DNA of 64,000 nucleotides from an uncultured Chloroflexota bacterium (GCA_902791025.1 CADATZ010000010.1:88610-152609); one strand, 5' to 3'; shown: positions 47,181 to 55,817, numbered from the stretch's first letter. The notes: generated by a model not told the origin, from the sequence alone. Made by a program: numbers and translations.

Positions 47181-49268
47181 ATGAATAAAAGCAAATCCAT
47201 TCTTATGCTCCTGCTCGCTTTCTGTCTGCTGATGGTCAGCGCTGCATCTGCTTCGGATGAGCTGCCGTACGCCGAAGGTACAGTTCTGCGCATGGCTACC
47301 GGTTACAACAGCGCGAAGACAGGTTTGTTCTTCGATGCTGAAACCGCTGGCGAAGGTATCACCCTTGCTGACGGCAAGACCTACAACTCCGGCGATTTGA
47401 AGCCGACATGGGTTGAAGTCCAGAACAGACTTGGTATCGTTTTCGAAAACAAATACCAGGGCAACAGCGCTTCCGCTGAATTCGATTACTGGAAAGAACA
47501 GCTTGACCAGGTCGATATGCTCTCCGGTACTGCTGCGAAACTGTCCGAATACGGCGAATCCGGCGCTATTGTCAACATCGCTGAATATCTGGATCAGATG
47601 CCTAACTTCAAGGCTTATCTGGATGCCAACCCGATCGTCCGCCTTTCCATCACCGGTAACGTTGATAACGGCGCGATCTACTTCAGCCCCTACTTCGATG
47701 GTGTGAACGATATCGAACGTATGCCCCTGATGCGCGTTGACATGGTTCAGAAGCTGCTGGATGGCGAAGGTGAATTCACCGCTGAAGCCTGCAACAACAT
47801 CAAGACCCCGGTCTATGATCCGTATATGCCGACCTCCGGCAAGATCGATATTGACGTCGTGACCCCCGATGGCAAGTCTGTTGAAACCATCACCAAGGAT
47901 TATGATGCAGCCGGCAATATCGTTGAAAAGATGAATGCCGCCGGTGTTATCGATGGCGTCTCTGCTGTCAACATGCTCCGCAAGTACATCGATGAAGCTT
48001 ACAATGGCTATTATGGCACCGAACGCTCCAACCTCTTCGTTGGTCAGAACGCTGCCTGGGATGTTGACGAACTCGTTGCTCTGCTTCGCTGCGTCGTCTC
48101 CAATCCGCAGACCCTCAATGGTACTGACAAGATCCAGGGCATCTTCACCCGTGAAGATGACAACAACCAGCGCCGTGTCGATATGTTCCGCTTCGCCGGT
48201 ATCCTCTTCGGTGTCCGTGGTCTGGAATCCCGTCAGGATTACCTCTATGTCGGCGCCGATGGCGAACTGCACGATGCCCGCATCGAACCCGCAACCTACG
48301 TTGCTCTGGCTTACATGAATGCCATGGCTGAAGAAGGTTTGATTTCAGAAGCCTTCATCAACAAGGAAGCTGAAAACACTTCAAAGTACCTGGAAAATGA
48401 TCTTGGTTTCATGCACTACGATTACAACCAGACTCAGACCATCTACAACGCCACCAAATTGCAGGAAGGCGAAAAATACATGGCTGTCATGGTCCCGGTT
48501 GCCCGCTGGTATGATGGTACCAATGAAGACGGTGTTTATATGCGCTTCACCGAATCCTGGCGCTCTGTCAAGACCGATGGTTGGGGAATTTCCGCCCCCG
48601 GCGTTGCCGGCAACCCGGATAAGCTGAATGCAGCCCTGTCCCTCATCGACTTCGCTTACAGCCCGGAAGGCATGATCCTCATGTCCTATGGTCCGGATGC
48701 ATTCATCAAGACCGATGAAAACGGTAAATATATCACCTTCGTTTTCAACGGCCAGAATATGCCGGAAATCGGTGATGCAACCTATGCAGAACTGTGGGAA
48801 AAGGCTAACGGTAACTACACCAACTACGCCCGCTTCTATCTTGGTTCAACCCTGAGCTTCGTAAAGAACCAGGCATTTGAATATCAGTGCACACACGAAG
48901 TCGGCCGCGAAGGCGCCGGTAATATCTCCAATGCTATTGCTCTCGGCACCATCAAGCACCCTGAACTGGCTCTGACCGAAAATCCGTGGTACACCTCTGT
49001 TCCGACCGTCCTGCCGACATCCAAGGCTGACAATGACCTGATCAACACCTACACTGACCTGGTCAACCAGTTCAGCTCTGCGAAGGGTGATGACAAGGTC
49101 AACGTCCTCGTTGATCTCATCGCCAATGGCTTCACTCTTGAAGGATTCTCCTCTCCGGAAGAAGCTGCAGAGACTGTTGCTCAGTTGTGGAATGATGAAG
49201 CTTACCTTGGCATCAAAGAATGGGCCTGGGAAGACATTCAGGATTACTACGAAAATCTGTATTTCTAA
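47181..49268 (+). CDS. Extracellular sugar-binding protein of the CUT1 transporter
   Basis: 695 residues from ATG 47181, with AAGGAG seven bases upstream. It has a signal peptide, ILMLLLAFCLLMVSAASA, cleaved at an A-S-A site. There is no lipobox cysteine at the cleavage point, which is unusual since binding proteins of single-membrane bacteria are mostly lipoproteins. The size and the pattern (LPTSKADNDLINTYTDLVNQ near the end, large alpha/beta lobes) match the long LplA-like binding proteins that pair with LplB/YtcP permeases. It should bind oligogalacturonides, judging by neighbours. The gene has strongly biased codons (many GCT, GAA and AAC), suggesting high expression. A hairpin follows its stop. 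Confidence 0.88.
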   Translation: MNKSKSILMLLLAFCLLMVSAASASDELPYAEGTVLRMATGYNSAKTGLFFDAETAGEGITLADGKTYNSGDLKPTWVEVQNRLGIVFENKYQGNSASAEFDYWKEQLDQVDMLSGTAAKLSEYGESGAIVNIAEYLDQMPNFKAYLDANPIVRLSITGNVDNGAIYFSPYFDGVNDIERMPLMRVDMVQKLLDGEGEFTAEACNNIKTPVYDPYMPTSGKIDIDVVTPDGKSVETITKDYDAAGNIVEKMNAAGVIDGVSAVNMLRKYIDEAYNGYYGTERSNLFVGQNAAWDVDELVALLRCVVSNPQTLNGTDKIQGIFTREDDNNQRRVDMFRFAGILFGVRGLESRQDYLYVGADGELHDARIEPATYVALAYMNAMAEEGLISEAFINKEAENTSKYLENDLGFMHYDYNQTQTIYNATKLQEGEKYMAVMVPVARWYDGTNEDGVYMRFTESWRSVKTDGWGISAPGVAGNPDKLNAALSLIDFAYSPEGMILMSYGPDAFIKTDENGKYITFVFNGQNMPEIGDATYAELWEKANGNYTNYARFYLGSTLSFVKNQAFEYQCTHEVGREGAGNISNAIALGTIKHPELALTENPWYTSVPTVLPTSKADNDLINTYTDLVNQFSSAKGDDKVNVLVDLIANGFTLEGFSSPEEAAETVAQLWNDEAYLGIKEWAWEDIQDYYENLYF

Positions 49269-49283
49269 TTATTGAATAAAAAA

Positions 49284-49315
49284 GCAGTGCCGGAGTTTGA
49301 AAATTCCGGCACTGC
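49284..49315 (+). other. 3' hairpin after the binding-protein gene
   Basis: GCAGTGCCGGA (49284-49294) pairs with TCCGGCACTGC (49305-49315). On the plus strand the stem is followed by A, not T, so it looks more like an mRNA-stabilising or processing hairpin, as seen after other binding-protein genes, than a full terminator. Read from the minus strand it would have a T-run. Confidence 0.7.
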
Positions 49316-49361
49316 AAAAAGTTGATTAGACGCTAAGTCTTCAAACATTTATAAAAATAAA

Positions 49362-49377
49362 TTGTTTGGTTAAACAA
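49362..49377 (+). promoter_or_regulatory. Palindrome upstream of the membrane-protein gene
   Basis: TTGTTT-GGTT-AAACAA is a perfect six-base inverted repeat just before the ribosome binding site of the gene at 49396. It may be an operator or a small RNA hairpin. Confidence 0.35.
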
Positions 49378-49395
49378 GATCAACATGGAGGTCGT

Positions 49396-49986
49396 ATGTA
49401 TAAAAAACAAATGAAAATACAGAAAATCGTATGTTTTCTTGTATTAGCTGCAAGTGTAGTCGTGTTTCTCTATTCTCTTGGGATCATGACTGATCTCTAT
49501 GATGCACTGTATTACACAATTCCGAATAAGGACAATCTGGACAGAAGCCGTGTTGAGGGCGCTCGTGTCTACTATGATATGCAGCCGTTCAACCAGCAGT
49601 TCCTTCACTTCAGCATTATATTGATCCTTTGTGCGGTATTGCTGTTTTTGACGAACACGAACATACGCAGAAGATACTATATAAGCAACATCATTGCTGT
49701 TATTATAAATGCGGCCGTAAATGTATATGTGGCGATTTGGGCTCACGCTCAGATCGTTGGATTCAAAGAACAATTTCTGCAGATCAATTTTGAGGATCTG
49801 AAGAAATTTGCTGAAAGACAGCATACTTTATATACCGAATCAACATTCTGGTTTGATATTCACGTGGCAGTGTTTGCCTTCGCGATCATCGCAAATGTGC
49901 TGCTGATCGCCAATATGATTTGGAAATTCCAACTGATGCGTCAAGAGAAGCAGTTGATTGAAGCCGGAAAGGGGGCAGTCGCATGA
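49396..49986 (+). CDS. Four-span membrane protein of unknown function in the transporter operon
   Basis: 196 residues from ATG 49396, with GGAGG at 49387-49391. There are four membrane spans: near residues 8-30 (VCFLVLAASVVVFLYSLGI), 75-93 (FSIILILCAVLLFL), 103-125 and 165-185. Between the first and second is a soluble loop of about 45 residues with Tyr, Asp and Arg. A basic/acidic tail ends the protein. No family recognised. It overlaps the next gene by four bases, and the ATPase gene follows that, so it most likely works with the ABC transporter. Confidence 0.65.
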   Translation: MYKKQMKIQKIVCFLVLAASVVVFLYSLGIMTDLYDALYYTIPNKDNLDRSRVEGARVYYDMQPFNQQFLHFSIILILCAVLLFLTNTNIRRRYYISNIIAVIINAAVNVYVAIWAHAQIVGFKEQFLQINFEDLKKFAERQHTLYTESTFWFDIHVAVFAFAIIANVLLIANMIWKFQLMRQEKQLIEAGKGAVA

Positions 49987-50483
49987 ACGAAGAAGAATAT
50001 ATCCGCAAAGATCGAATGCGTTTTACAAAAAATTCGCTTGCCTCCACGCTGGCGATTGTGTCCATCGTATTTGATGTGCTCTATTTTTTGAACATTTACA
50101 GTTCTGATATTAATAACAATGTCGGTAATTTTTATTACCAGATTCGTATCGGGGCGTCCATTATTTTGAACCTGCTGTTCATGCTTGCGGCATTCCTTTC
50201 CTCTGAAGGAATCAAGAACTATAAATCCGAATATGGGTATGTAATGATTATATTGGGTATCATTCAGGTCGTTCGGATCTTTATCCTGCCAATGCAGGCA
50301 CATGCGGCGGAGGTAACCGTTGGTGGTGTAACATCAAAAGTAATGGGCAATGCTCAGTTCATCACCGTGATCATTTATCTTGCGCTCTCAGCTATCGCTA
50401 TGTTTGCCGGTGCATACATCGGTATCAAGAGAAGCAAAGAACTTGAGGCGCACATGGCTTCCCTCAAAAAGGCTGCCGCATAA
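49983..50483 (+). CDS. Four-span membrane protein of unknown function in the transporter operon
   Basis: 166 residues, ATG overlapping the previous stop (ATGA). A charged N-terminus (MNEEEYIRKDRMRFTKN) is followed by four spans, with SIVFDVLYFLNIYS in the first and FITVIIYLALSAIAMFAGAYIG in the last. The tail is short and basic. The general plan resembles its upstream neighbour (four spans, cytoplasmic ends), so the two may form a heteromeric pair. I do not recognise the family. Translational coupling implies equal amounts of both. Confidence 0.62.
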   Translation: MNEEEYIRKDRMRFTKNSLASTLAIVSIVFDVLYFLNIYSSDINNNVGNFYYQIRIGASIILNLLFMLAAFLSSEGIKNYKSEYGYVMIILGIIQVVRIFILPMQAHAAEVTVGGVTSKVMGNAQFITVIIYLALSAIAMFAGAYIGIKRSKELEAHMASLKKAAA

Positions 50484-50500
50484 TCAAGGAGGGATAAAAA

Positions 50501-51571
50501 ATGGCAAATCTGAGCATACAGCATATTGATAAGATCTATGATAATAATGTCCAGGCCGTTTTTGATTTCAACCTGGATGTAAAAGACGGTGAGTTTATCG
50601 TACTGGTTGGTCCCTCCGGCTGTGGTAAGTCAACGACCCTCCGAATGGTTGCCGGTTTGGAAGATATTACCAAAGGCAAACTGCTTTTGGATGGCAAGGA
50701 TATCACCAATGCTCCGGCAAAGGATCGGGATATGGCGATGGTTTTTCAGAACTATGCGCTTTACGGTCACATGACGATTTATGAAAACATGGCCTTTTCT
50801 TTGACCTTGCGCAATGAAAATCCGAACGTCATCCATAAAAAGGTTCTGGCAGCTGCCGAGATCCTTGGACTTACTGAGCAGCTGAACAAAAAGCCAAACC
50901 AGCTTTCCGGTGGACAGCGGCAGCGTGTTGCGATGGGACGCTCCATCGTGCGTAATCCGAAGCTCTTCCTTTTTGATGAACCGCTTTCCAACCTGGATGC
51001 GAAACTGCGCGGTGCAACACGGCGCGAGATCATGCTGCTGCACAAACAGCTGAATGCGACTATGATGTACGTTACTCATGACCAGACAGAAGCCTTGACA
51101 CTTGCTGACAGGATCGTGTGTATGTCCATGGGACATGTGCAGCAAATCGGTACTCCGATTGAACTCTATGATAATCCGGCGAACCTCTTTGTCGCAACGT
51201 TTATCGGTCTGCCTCCGATGAATATTTTCGATGTGAAGGTAGAAGACGGATATCTTATCGGAAAAACCGCACAAATCAAGATGACAAACGAGGAACGCGA
51301 TAAGCTTTCCGCTTATGAAGGCAGAAAGATCGTGATGGGTGTCCGTCCTGAGAATATCGTTGAAGGCGGTGATGATATTAAAGTGAAGGTATTCGATAAT
51401 GAAAACCTTGGTATGAATACACTGGTTCACGGTTATATCGGAGAGCATGGAGACGGTGCGAAAATCGTTGCGAAGCTTCGCGGTTGGTGTAACTACAAAG
51501 CCGGTGATATTGCCAGCCTGTCGTTCACGCATAAGCATTTCTTTGATGTCGACACACAGAATGCCATCTGA
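50501..51571 (+). CDS. Sugar ABC transporter ATP-binding protein (MsmX/UgpC type)
   Basis: 356 residues, ATG preceded by GGAGG. All motor motifs are present: Walker [10 protein letters not shown] (residues 37-45), Q-loop VFQNYAL, signature LSGGQRQR (135-142), Walker B LFLFDEP with Glu160, D-loop SNLDAKLR and H-loop His193 in VTHDQTEA. The C-terminal about 110 residues form the OB-type regulatory domain of MalK/MsmX proteins. It drives the two permeases encoded upstream. In many Firmicutes such ATPases are encoded alone and shared by several transporters; here it sits in the operon, which suggests it is dedicated to this importer. Confidence 0.92.
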   Translation: MANLSIQHIDKIYDNNVQAVFDFNLDVKDGEFIVLVGPSGCGKSTTLRMVAGLEDITKGKLLLDGKDITNAPAKDRDMAMVFQNYALYGHMTIYENMAFSLTLRNENPNVIHKKVLAAAEILGLTEQLNKKPNQLSGGQRQRVAMGRSIVRNPKLFLFDEPLSNLDAKLRGATRREIMLLHKQLNATMMYVTHDQTEALTLADRIVCMSMGHVQQIGTPIELYDNPANLFVATFIGLPPMNIFDVKVEDGYLIGKTAQIKMTNEERDKLSAYEGRKIVMGVRPENIVEGGDDIKVKVFDNENLGMNTLVHGYIGEHGDGAKIVAKLRGWCNYKAGDIASLSFTHKHFFDVDTQNAI

Positions 51572-51585
51572 AGGGAGAAAATGAA

Positions 51586-52140
51586 ATGAACAATACGAAA
51601 AGATCTGGATTCAGCGAATTTATTCGTAAAAGCATTGTATCCCTGAAACGAAAACCGGAAAACATCGCGCTGGTCGTTCTTGTGATTGCCTTCCTGATTT
51701 ATTCATTGAACCTGACTTATATTTCCCATACCACTGCGAGAATTCAGGGGCCGGGAATGGGTCTTTACGGCTTTATCACGATGCTGCTTTCCATGCTGTC
51801 TTTCGTCTGCTTCACAAACAGCTATCCGCGCCGAAAAAAGCCGAATTACGCGATGATCGGGCTGATGTTCCTGATGTTCGTGATCATTATTTTCTGCGAT
51901 ATCAAGTATAAAGGCTTGATCACAAACGCACTGACAAGAGCTGAGAATCCTATCGCTGAAGAAGACTATATCACGAAGGCGGCAAAAGCATTGAATGCGC
52001 ATATCATCGTACTGATAATCGGTTCAATCCTGGTTGCAATGCGTCCGATTTATGCTAAGTGGATCCGCAGCATTAAAACTTCCATCGATGTGGAAGACAG
52101 CGGTAACATGGCTGCCATCGACATTTCCGGTGATGACTAA
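51586..52140 (+). CDS. Four-span membrane protein of unknown function after the ATPase
   Basis: 184 residues, with AAGGGAG before the ATG. A basic N-terminus (KRSGFSEFIRKSIVSLKRKPE) precedes four spans (VLVIAFLIYSLNLTYI, MLLSMLSFVCFTNSY, MIGLMFLMFVIIIFCDI, IIVLIIGSILVAM) and an acidic tail. It has the same overall plan as the two membrane proteins upstream of the ATPase, but the sequences are clearly different. Family not recognised. Last gene before a terminator, 14 bases after the ATPase gene. Confidence 0.62.
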   Translation: MNNTKRSGFSEFIRKSIVSLKRKPENIALVVLVIAFLIYSLNLTYISHTTARIQGPGMGLYGFITMLLSMLSFVCFTNSYPRRKKPNYAMIGLMFLMFVIIIFCDIKYKGLITNALTRAENPIAEEDYITKAAKALNAHIIVLIIGSILVAMRPIYAKWIRSIKTSIDVEDSGNMAAIDISGDD

Positions 52141-52165
52141 ATCATCATTCGGTTAGAATAATATG

Positions 52166-52191
52166 AAGAGGCCTGAGAAGGCCTCTTTTTT
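52166..52191 (+). terminator. Terminator at the end of the transporter operon
   Basis: AAGAGGCC (52166-52173) and GGCCTCTT (52180-52187) form an eight-base stem, followed by TTTT. Confidence 0.85.
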
Positions 52192-52192
52192 C

Positions 52193-52201
52193 TGATAAAA
52201 T
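52193..52201 (+). promoter_or_regulatory. Extended -10 promoter immediately before the gene at 52208
   Basis: TGATAAAAT (52193-52201) lies directly after the terminator T-run, and the ATG comes six bases after the -10 box. If used, the transcript would begin at or next to the start codon, giving a leaderless mRNA; no ribosome binding site is seen. Confidence 0.4.
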
Positions 52202-52207
52202 ACATAT

Positions 52208-52828
52208 ATGGCCAAAGAAAAAAACAAAAAACAAAGCAATGAAGAAAGAAAAGCAGCTGAGGATTATTACAAGCTTCATAGTCAGGCTGTAAAAGATCTT
52301 GCTACCGCGAATGAAGAAAACTCGCCGGAAGTATCTGAAGAAGAGCTGCGAAAATATCGCTCCGGTGGAAAGTTCAGACTCAGCGAAACTGTGAAAGCCT
52401 TGCTGGTGAAATACTGGTTCAATGGCTCGGTGTGTTTTTTCTTTTTCCTGGGACTTGGAAATTATCTTCGCGATCTCCTCGATCAGCTTTTTGTTTTGGG
52501 CTTTGCGATGGGTATTATCACAGATATCCTGGTGAATAATGTCCTGCGGTTTATCGCAAAACCGGAGGGCGGTAACGATAAATGGATGATGATCCCGCAA
52601 AAGAAGCTTTCCAGTCTTTTTCTGAATATAGGCTATGCTTTTGTGGTACTTTTCTTTGTTTACATGTTTTACAATCTGGTCAACACGATACTGCAGAAAT
52701 TGGGAGGTTCAATCCTTACTGTTGAGCCGCTGCTTTTCGCTCTGATTTATCTTGGCTTTGATCTGTTGTTTTTCGGTATGAAAAAGATGTTGAAAAACAT
52801 CATCAGTGATGCAAAAAAGAAAGTTTAG
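52208..52828 (+). CDS. Membrane protein of unknown function
   Basis: 206 residues. The first 65 residues are highly charged (MAKEKNKKQSNEERKAAE onward) and predicted cytoplasmic and helical. Four spans follow (NGSVCFFFFLGLGNYL, LFVLGFAMGIITDILV, NIGYAFVVLFFVYMFYNLV, LLFALIYLGFDLLFFGM). A short basic tail ends it. Similar proteins are common next to sugar-uptake genes in Firmicutes, as far as I recall, but have no assigned role. It is followed after five bases by the GH28 gene, so the two are co-transcribed. No Shine-Dalgarno sequence precedes the ATG. Confidence 0.65.
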   Translation: MAKEKNKKQSNEERKAAEDYYKLHSQAVKDLATANEENSPEVSEEELRKYRSGGKFRLSETVKALLVKYWFNGSVCFFFFLGLGNYLRDLLDQLFVLGFAMGIITDILVNNVLRFIAKPEGGNDKWMMIPQKKLSSLFLNIGYAFVVLFFVYMFYNLVNTILQKLGGSILTVEPLLFALIYLGFDLLFFGMKKMLKNIISDAKKKV

Positions 52829-52833
52829 GTTCG

Positions 52834-54384
52834 ATGTTCAGGTTATTATTTGTCAGCTCCAGTTCCGCGTGTTTTGAACTGGAAAATAAAAATCAATATT
52901 ATTCTCCGAATCCGTACACACTTTATCTCAATGGAGAAAAGGTTCGCGAAGGAGATACAAACGTTTTTTCCCTATTTGGATTGAATTCGGATACGGATTA
53001 TACGATAACTGTGGAATTCGCTGACAGACGCGAATCAATGATCATCCACACATTGAGCGAGCGATTCGCCATCAATGTCAAAGATTTCGGTGCGGTGGGA
53101 GACGGTGTACACGATGATACCAAAGCGATCCGTGCTGCGCTGGACTTCCTCCCGGAAGGTGGCCGTTTGTATTTTCCGGAAGGAACCTATCTGACCTTTC
53201 CGCAGGCGATCCGCAGCCATATGACGATCGAATTCGCGGAAGGAGCGGTTTTGAAGGGGTCCCCGGAACGTGCCCGATACCAGGTCATTCCCGGCGAGGT
53301 CCATGATGTGGAAAGCGGCGCGGAAATCATTTTGGGAGCCTTTGAAGGCGAGATCCGGGAAATGTATCAGGCACTGCTCAGTGCTGCCTACGCGGAAGAT
53401 ATCACGATCATCGGTCCCGGAACGGTTGATGGAAACGCGGGTGCCGGGGATTTCTGGACCAAATTCCAGGAGTTCAAGATCGCCAGACCGCGGCTCTTCT
53501 TCTTCAGTCACTGCAAAGATATTCGTATCCATGGCATACATGCCTGTAACTCCGCCTCCTGGCAGTTCCATCCGTTCTTTTCCGACAGGGTTTCCTTCTA
53601 TGATGTGTTTATTTCCGCTCCGAAGGACAGCCCTAATACGGATGCCATTGATCCGGAATCCTGTGATTATGTGAATATCATCGGCTGCCGCTTCAGCGTG
53701 GGAGATGACTGCATTGCCATCAAATCGGGTAAGATCGACCTCGGTATGCGCTTCAAAAAGCCGGCAAATCATCACGTAGTCCGCAACTGCCTGATGGATT
53801 TCGGTCACGGTGCGGTGACGCTCGGCAGTGAAATGAGTGCCGGGATCCGCAACCTGACGGTGGAACAGTGCTACTTCCGCGGGACGGATCGGGGCCTGCG
53901 TATTAAAACCAGACGCGGACGAGGGAAACTCTGTGACATCAGCGGCGTGGTTTTTGACAACATCCGCATGGAGGGTGTCAGGACGCCGGTGGTAATGAAC
54001 ATGTATTACAACTGCTGCGACCCGGACCGCTATACGGAATATGTCTGGTCCCGGGAACATCTGCCGGTGGATGACCGGACGCCGCATCTTGGCAGCTTCC
54101 ATTTCTATAACCTGGACTGCACAGATGCTGAGGTGGCTGCCTGCTATATCGACGGTCTGCCGGAAATGCCGATCGATGAGGTCTGCTTCAAGGACTGCCG
54201 CATCAGTTTCAAAGAAGATGCCAAACCGGGCGTCCCTGCGATGGAAAACTTCGCCAAGGAACGCTGCAAGCTTGGCCTTTATCTCGATAATGTCAAAAAG
54301 ATCGTGATCGATAATGTCAAACTGGAAGGCGTCGAAGGTGATGAAATCATCACAGATCATCACGAGGAATTGATTATAAAATAG
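52834..54384 (+). CDS. Polygalacturonase (GH28), cytoplasmic, probably exo-acting
   Basis: 516 residues. An N-terminal fibronectin-like stretch (about 1-75) precedes the parallel beta-helix, which opens with NVKDFGAVGDGVHDDTKAI. The catalytic motifs are complete: NTDAID (Asp270), GDDCIAIKSG (Asp291 and Asp292), GHG (His325) and RIKT (Arg356, Lys358). The extended sequence and N-terminal domain resemble exo-polygalacturonases such as PehX or B. subtilis YesZ-region enzymes. It has no signal peptide, so it would release galacturonate from imported oligosaccharides. Start chosen as ATG 52834, five bases after the upstream stop. Ends in TAG. Confidence 0.9.
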   Translation: MFRLLFVSSSSACFELENKNQYYSPNPYTLYLNGEKVREGDTNVFSLFGLNSDTDYTITVEFADRRESMIIHTLSERFAINVKDFGAVGDGVHDDTKAIRAALDFLPEGGRLYFPEGTYLTFPQAIRSHMTIEFAEGAVLKGSPERARYQVIPGEVHDVESGAEIILGAFEGEIREMYQALLSAAYAEDITIIGPGTVDGNAGAGDFWTKFQEFKIARPRLFFFSHCKDIRIHGIHACNSASWQFHPFFSDRVSFYDVFISAPKDSPNTDAIDPESCDYVNIIGCRFSVGDDCIAIKSGKIDLGMRFKKPANHHVVRNCLMDFGHGAVTLGSEMSAGIRNLTVEQCYFRGTDRGLRIKTRRGRGKLCDISGVVFDNIRMEGVRTPVVMNMYYNCCDPDRYTEYVWSREHLPVDDRTPHLGSFHFYNLDCTDAEVAACYIDGLPEMPIDEVCFKDCRISFKEDAKPGVPAMENFAKERCKLGLYLDNVKKIVIDNVKLEGVEGDEIITDHHEELIIK

Positions 54385-54401
54385 TAATTTTTCTGAACGA
54401 A

Positions 54402-54462
54402 GCACATGGGGACTGGCACCTTATGTCGCGAAGCCGACAAAAGTGTGCCTGTCCCCATGTGC
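54402..54462. repeat. REP-like palindromic repeat, family 1, copy A
   Basis: Outer arms GCACATGGGGAC (54402-54413) and GTCCCCATGTGC (54451-54462) are perfect inverted repeats, and an inner GTCG/CGAC stem is present. Related copies lie at 59684 and 63815. Such interspersed palindromes are the usual substrates of REP-associated transposases. Confidence 0.8.
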
Positions 54463-54470
54463 GTCACTGA

Positions 54471-54542
54471 TCAACGGAACTTTGCATCGATTTTGTTACC
54501 TAAGCTAAAGCAGGCGATACAGACGCAGATAACAGCAATGCC
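54471..54542 (-). pseudogene. Remnant of a small hydrophobic toxin-like peptide gene
   Basis: Read on the minus strand this encodes GIAVICVCIACFSLGNKID, then a few codons and TGA. It matches the membrane segment of the intact small gene at 55986-56144 (LAVISVCIASFSLGYKLG) at both protein and DNA level. The start codon and first residues are gone, and the 3' end of the GNAT gene at 54500 overlaps it in another frame. Confidence 0.6.
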
Positions 54543-55009
54543 TTTTCACACAGGTAAAAATTGTGCCCGTACATATCGGCTTCTCCGCAAAAACTAAATC
54601 CCATTCTTTGATAAAGCTTTAGTGCCGGGATATTTTCTTTCGCAGCGGCTATATGAATTGCCGCCGCATTTTGCTTTTGCAGTTCCTGTATGACACCTTC
54701 AATCAAGTGAACAGACAGCCTTTTCCGCTGATATTCAGGCCTGATTACAACTCTTGCAAACTCGCGGGCATTTTCTTTGATTGTCCAGCAATCAAAATCA
54801 TTGAGTTCATTTTCCGGAACAATGGAGACCGCACCGATCAGTTCCTGTTTTTCTTCCAGTACATACAGCGTCCCTGCGGACAGATCTTCGATAATTTCTT
54901 CCTTTCCCGGATATGATTCATTCCATGTACAAAACGGCATGCTAAGCACCGATTTGTAAAGTGCCAGAACAGCTTTCGCTTCGTTCTTTTTGGCTTTTCT
55001 GAAGATCAT
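54500..55009 (-). CDS. GNAT family N-acetyltransferase
   Basis: 169 residues. The start chosen is ATG 55009 (MIFRKAKKNEAKAVL); the frame opens at a TTG 33 bases earlier. Classic GNAT fold: substrate strand LYVLEEKQELIGAVSIVP, acetyl-CoA motif VVIRPEYQRKRLSVHLIE (Q/R-x-x-R/G-x-G/S variant), then IHIAAAKENIPALKLYQRMG and FSFCGE. Cytoplasmic; acceptor unknown. The last dozen codons (LLLSASVSPALA) are read from DNA that in another frame is a remnant of a small hydrophobic peptide gene, so the C-terminus was probably altered by fusion with that remnant. Confidence 0.75.
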   Translation of the reverse strand: MIFRKAKKNEAKAVLALYKSVLSMPFCTWNESYPGKEEIIEDLSAGTLYVLEEKQELIGAVSIVPENELNDFDCWTIKENAREFARVVIRPEYQRKRLSVHLIEGVIQELQKQNAAAIHIAAAKENIPALKLYQRMGFSFCGEADMYGHNFYLCEKALLLSASVSPALA

Positions 55010-55070
55010 CTCATTACCTGTTCTCTGCAGGGAGGCTTCCAAAATAATTCCTTACTGTACCGGCTGAATT

Positions 55071-55817
55071 TTATCGGCTCAGCAGCTTGATAAATTTCGT
55101 GTCATTCATCTGCTCATTCGTCAGATACTCCCCATCACAAAACAGCGCATAAGTCGTGATTGGGGTTGGTGCGTTCTGTGCGGCTTCTCTGCTTTCGAGA
55201 TGGATAGCTTTGAAGCGGATATTATGCTCTTTTGCGGTCTGTTCTACGATCGGTACATATTTCGCGTTGAACGGGCATTGGCTCGTGTAATAAAGCACAT
55301 AGCCGCTTTCCTCGACATGCGGATGCCTGGCGCAGTCCTTGAAGTGAGGTTTCGCGGCATCCGGCGTGAAAGGTAAATACCAGAGCTGAATTCCGTTATC
55401 CGCATCATCACAGACCTCAAAGCCTTTGTATTTCAGAAATTTGGGGTCGGCAAGAAAGGGTTTCTTTTTTGCCGATGACAAAATGCAAAGACCGGTTTTC
55501 CCTTTGCTTTTGCTGTCTTCGATGCACGCGCCAAGCAGATCATTGGAATAGCCGTGTCCTTTGAATGAGCCTGAGACCCACAGACAGTCGATGTACATAT
55601 ATCCGTCGGCTGTGATCGGATTCCAGGCGTTTTCCGCCGGGATGTATTCAATAAAGCACTTCCCTCGTTCTGTGCTTTTGAGGAACACAAGTCCATCGTC
55701 AAAACGTTCCGCAAGCCAGGCCTTTTTTGATGCGACCTGGATATCCCGATTATTGGAAATGGCGCAGCATATATGCTCGTTTTCCAGATTTTCCTTTGTC
55801 ACTCTGATGTATTCCAT
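55071..55817 (-). CDS. GNAT acetyltransferase with C-terminal YoaP-like domain
   Basis: 248 residues from ATG 55817 (MEYIRVTKEN), eight bases after GGAGG; an ATG 21 bases upstream is less likely. The N-terminal half is a GNAT domain (YIDCLWVSGSFKGHGYSNDLL, with G-H-G-Y-S in the acetyl-CoA loop). The C-terminal 80 residues are thioredoxin/glutaredoxin-like with a YYTSQCPFNAKYV motif, as in Bacillus YoaP (PF14268). The single Cys of the Q-C-P-F motif may be redox-active or a transfer residue. Role unknown. It lies 61 bases upstream of the preceding GNAT gene in the same direction. Confidence 0.8.
   Translation of the reverse strand: MEYIRVTKENLENEHICCAISNNRDIQVASKKAWLAERFDDGLVFLKSTERGKCFIEYIPAENAWNPITADGYMYIDCLWVSGSFKGHGYSNDLLGACIEDSKSKGKTGLCILSSAKKKPFLADPKFLKYKGFEVCDDADNGIQLWYLPFTPDAAKPHFKDCARHPHVEESGYVLYYTSQCPFNAKYVPIVEQTAKEHNIRFKAIHLESREAAQNAPTPITTYALFCDGEYLTNEQMNDTKFIKLLSR

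Noticed and set aside
49284..49325. Hairpin after the binding-protein gene as a normal terminator
   Set aside because: In the sense direction the stem is followed by AAAAA, not T; the genes beyond are co-directional and look like part of the same operon.
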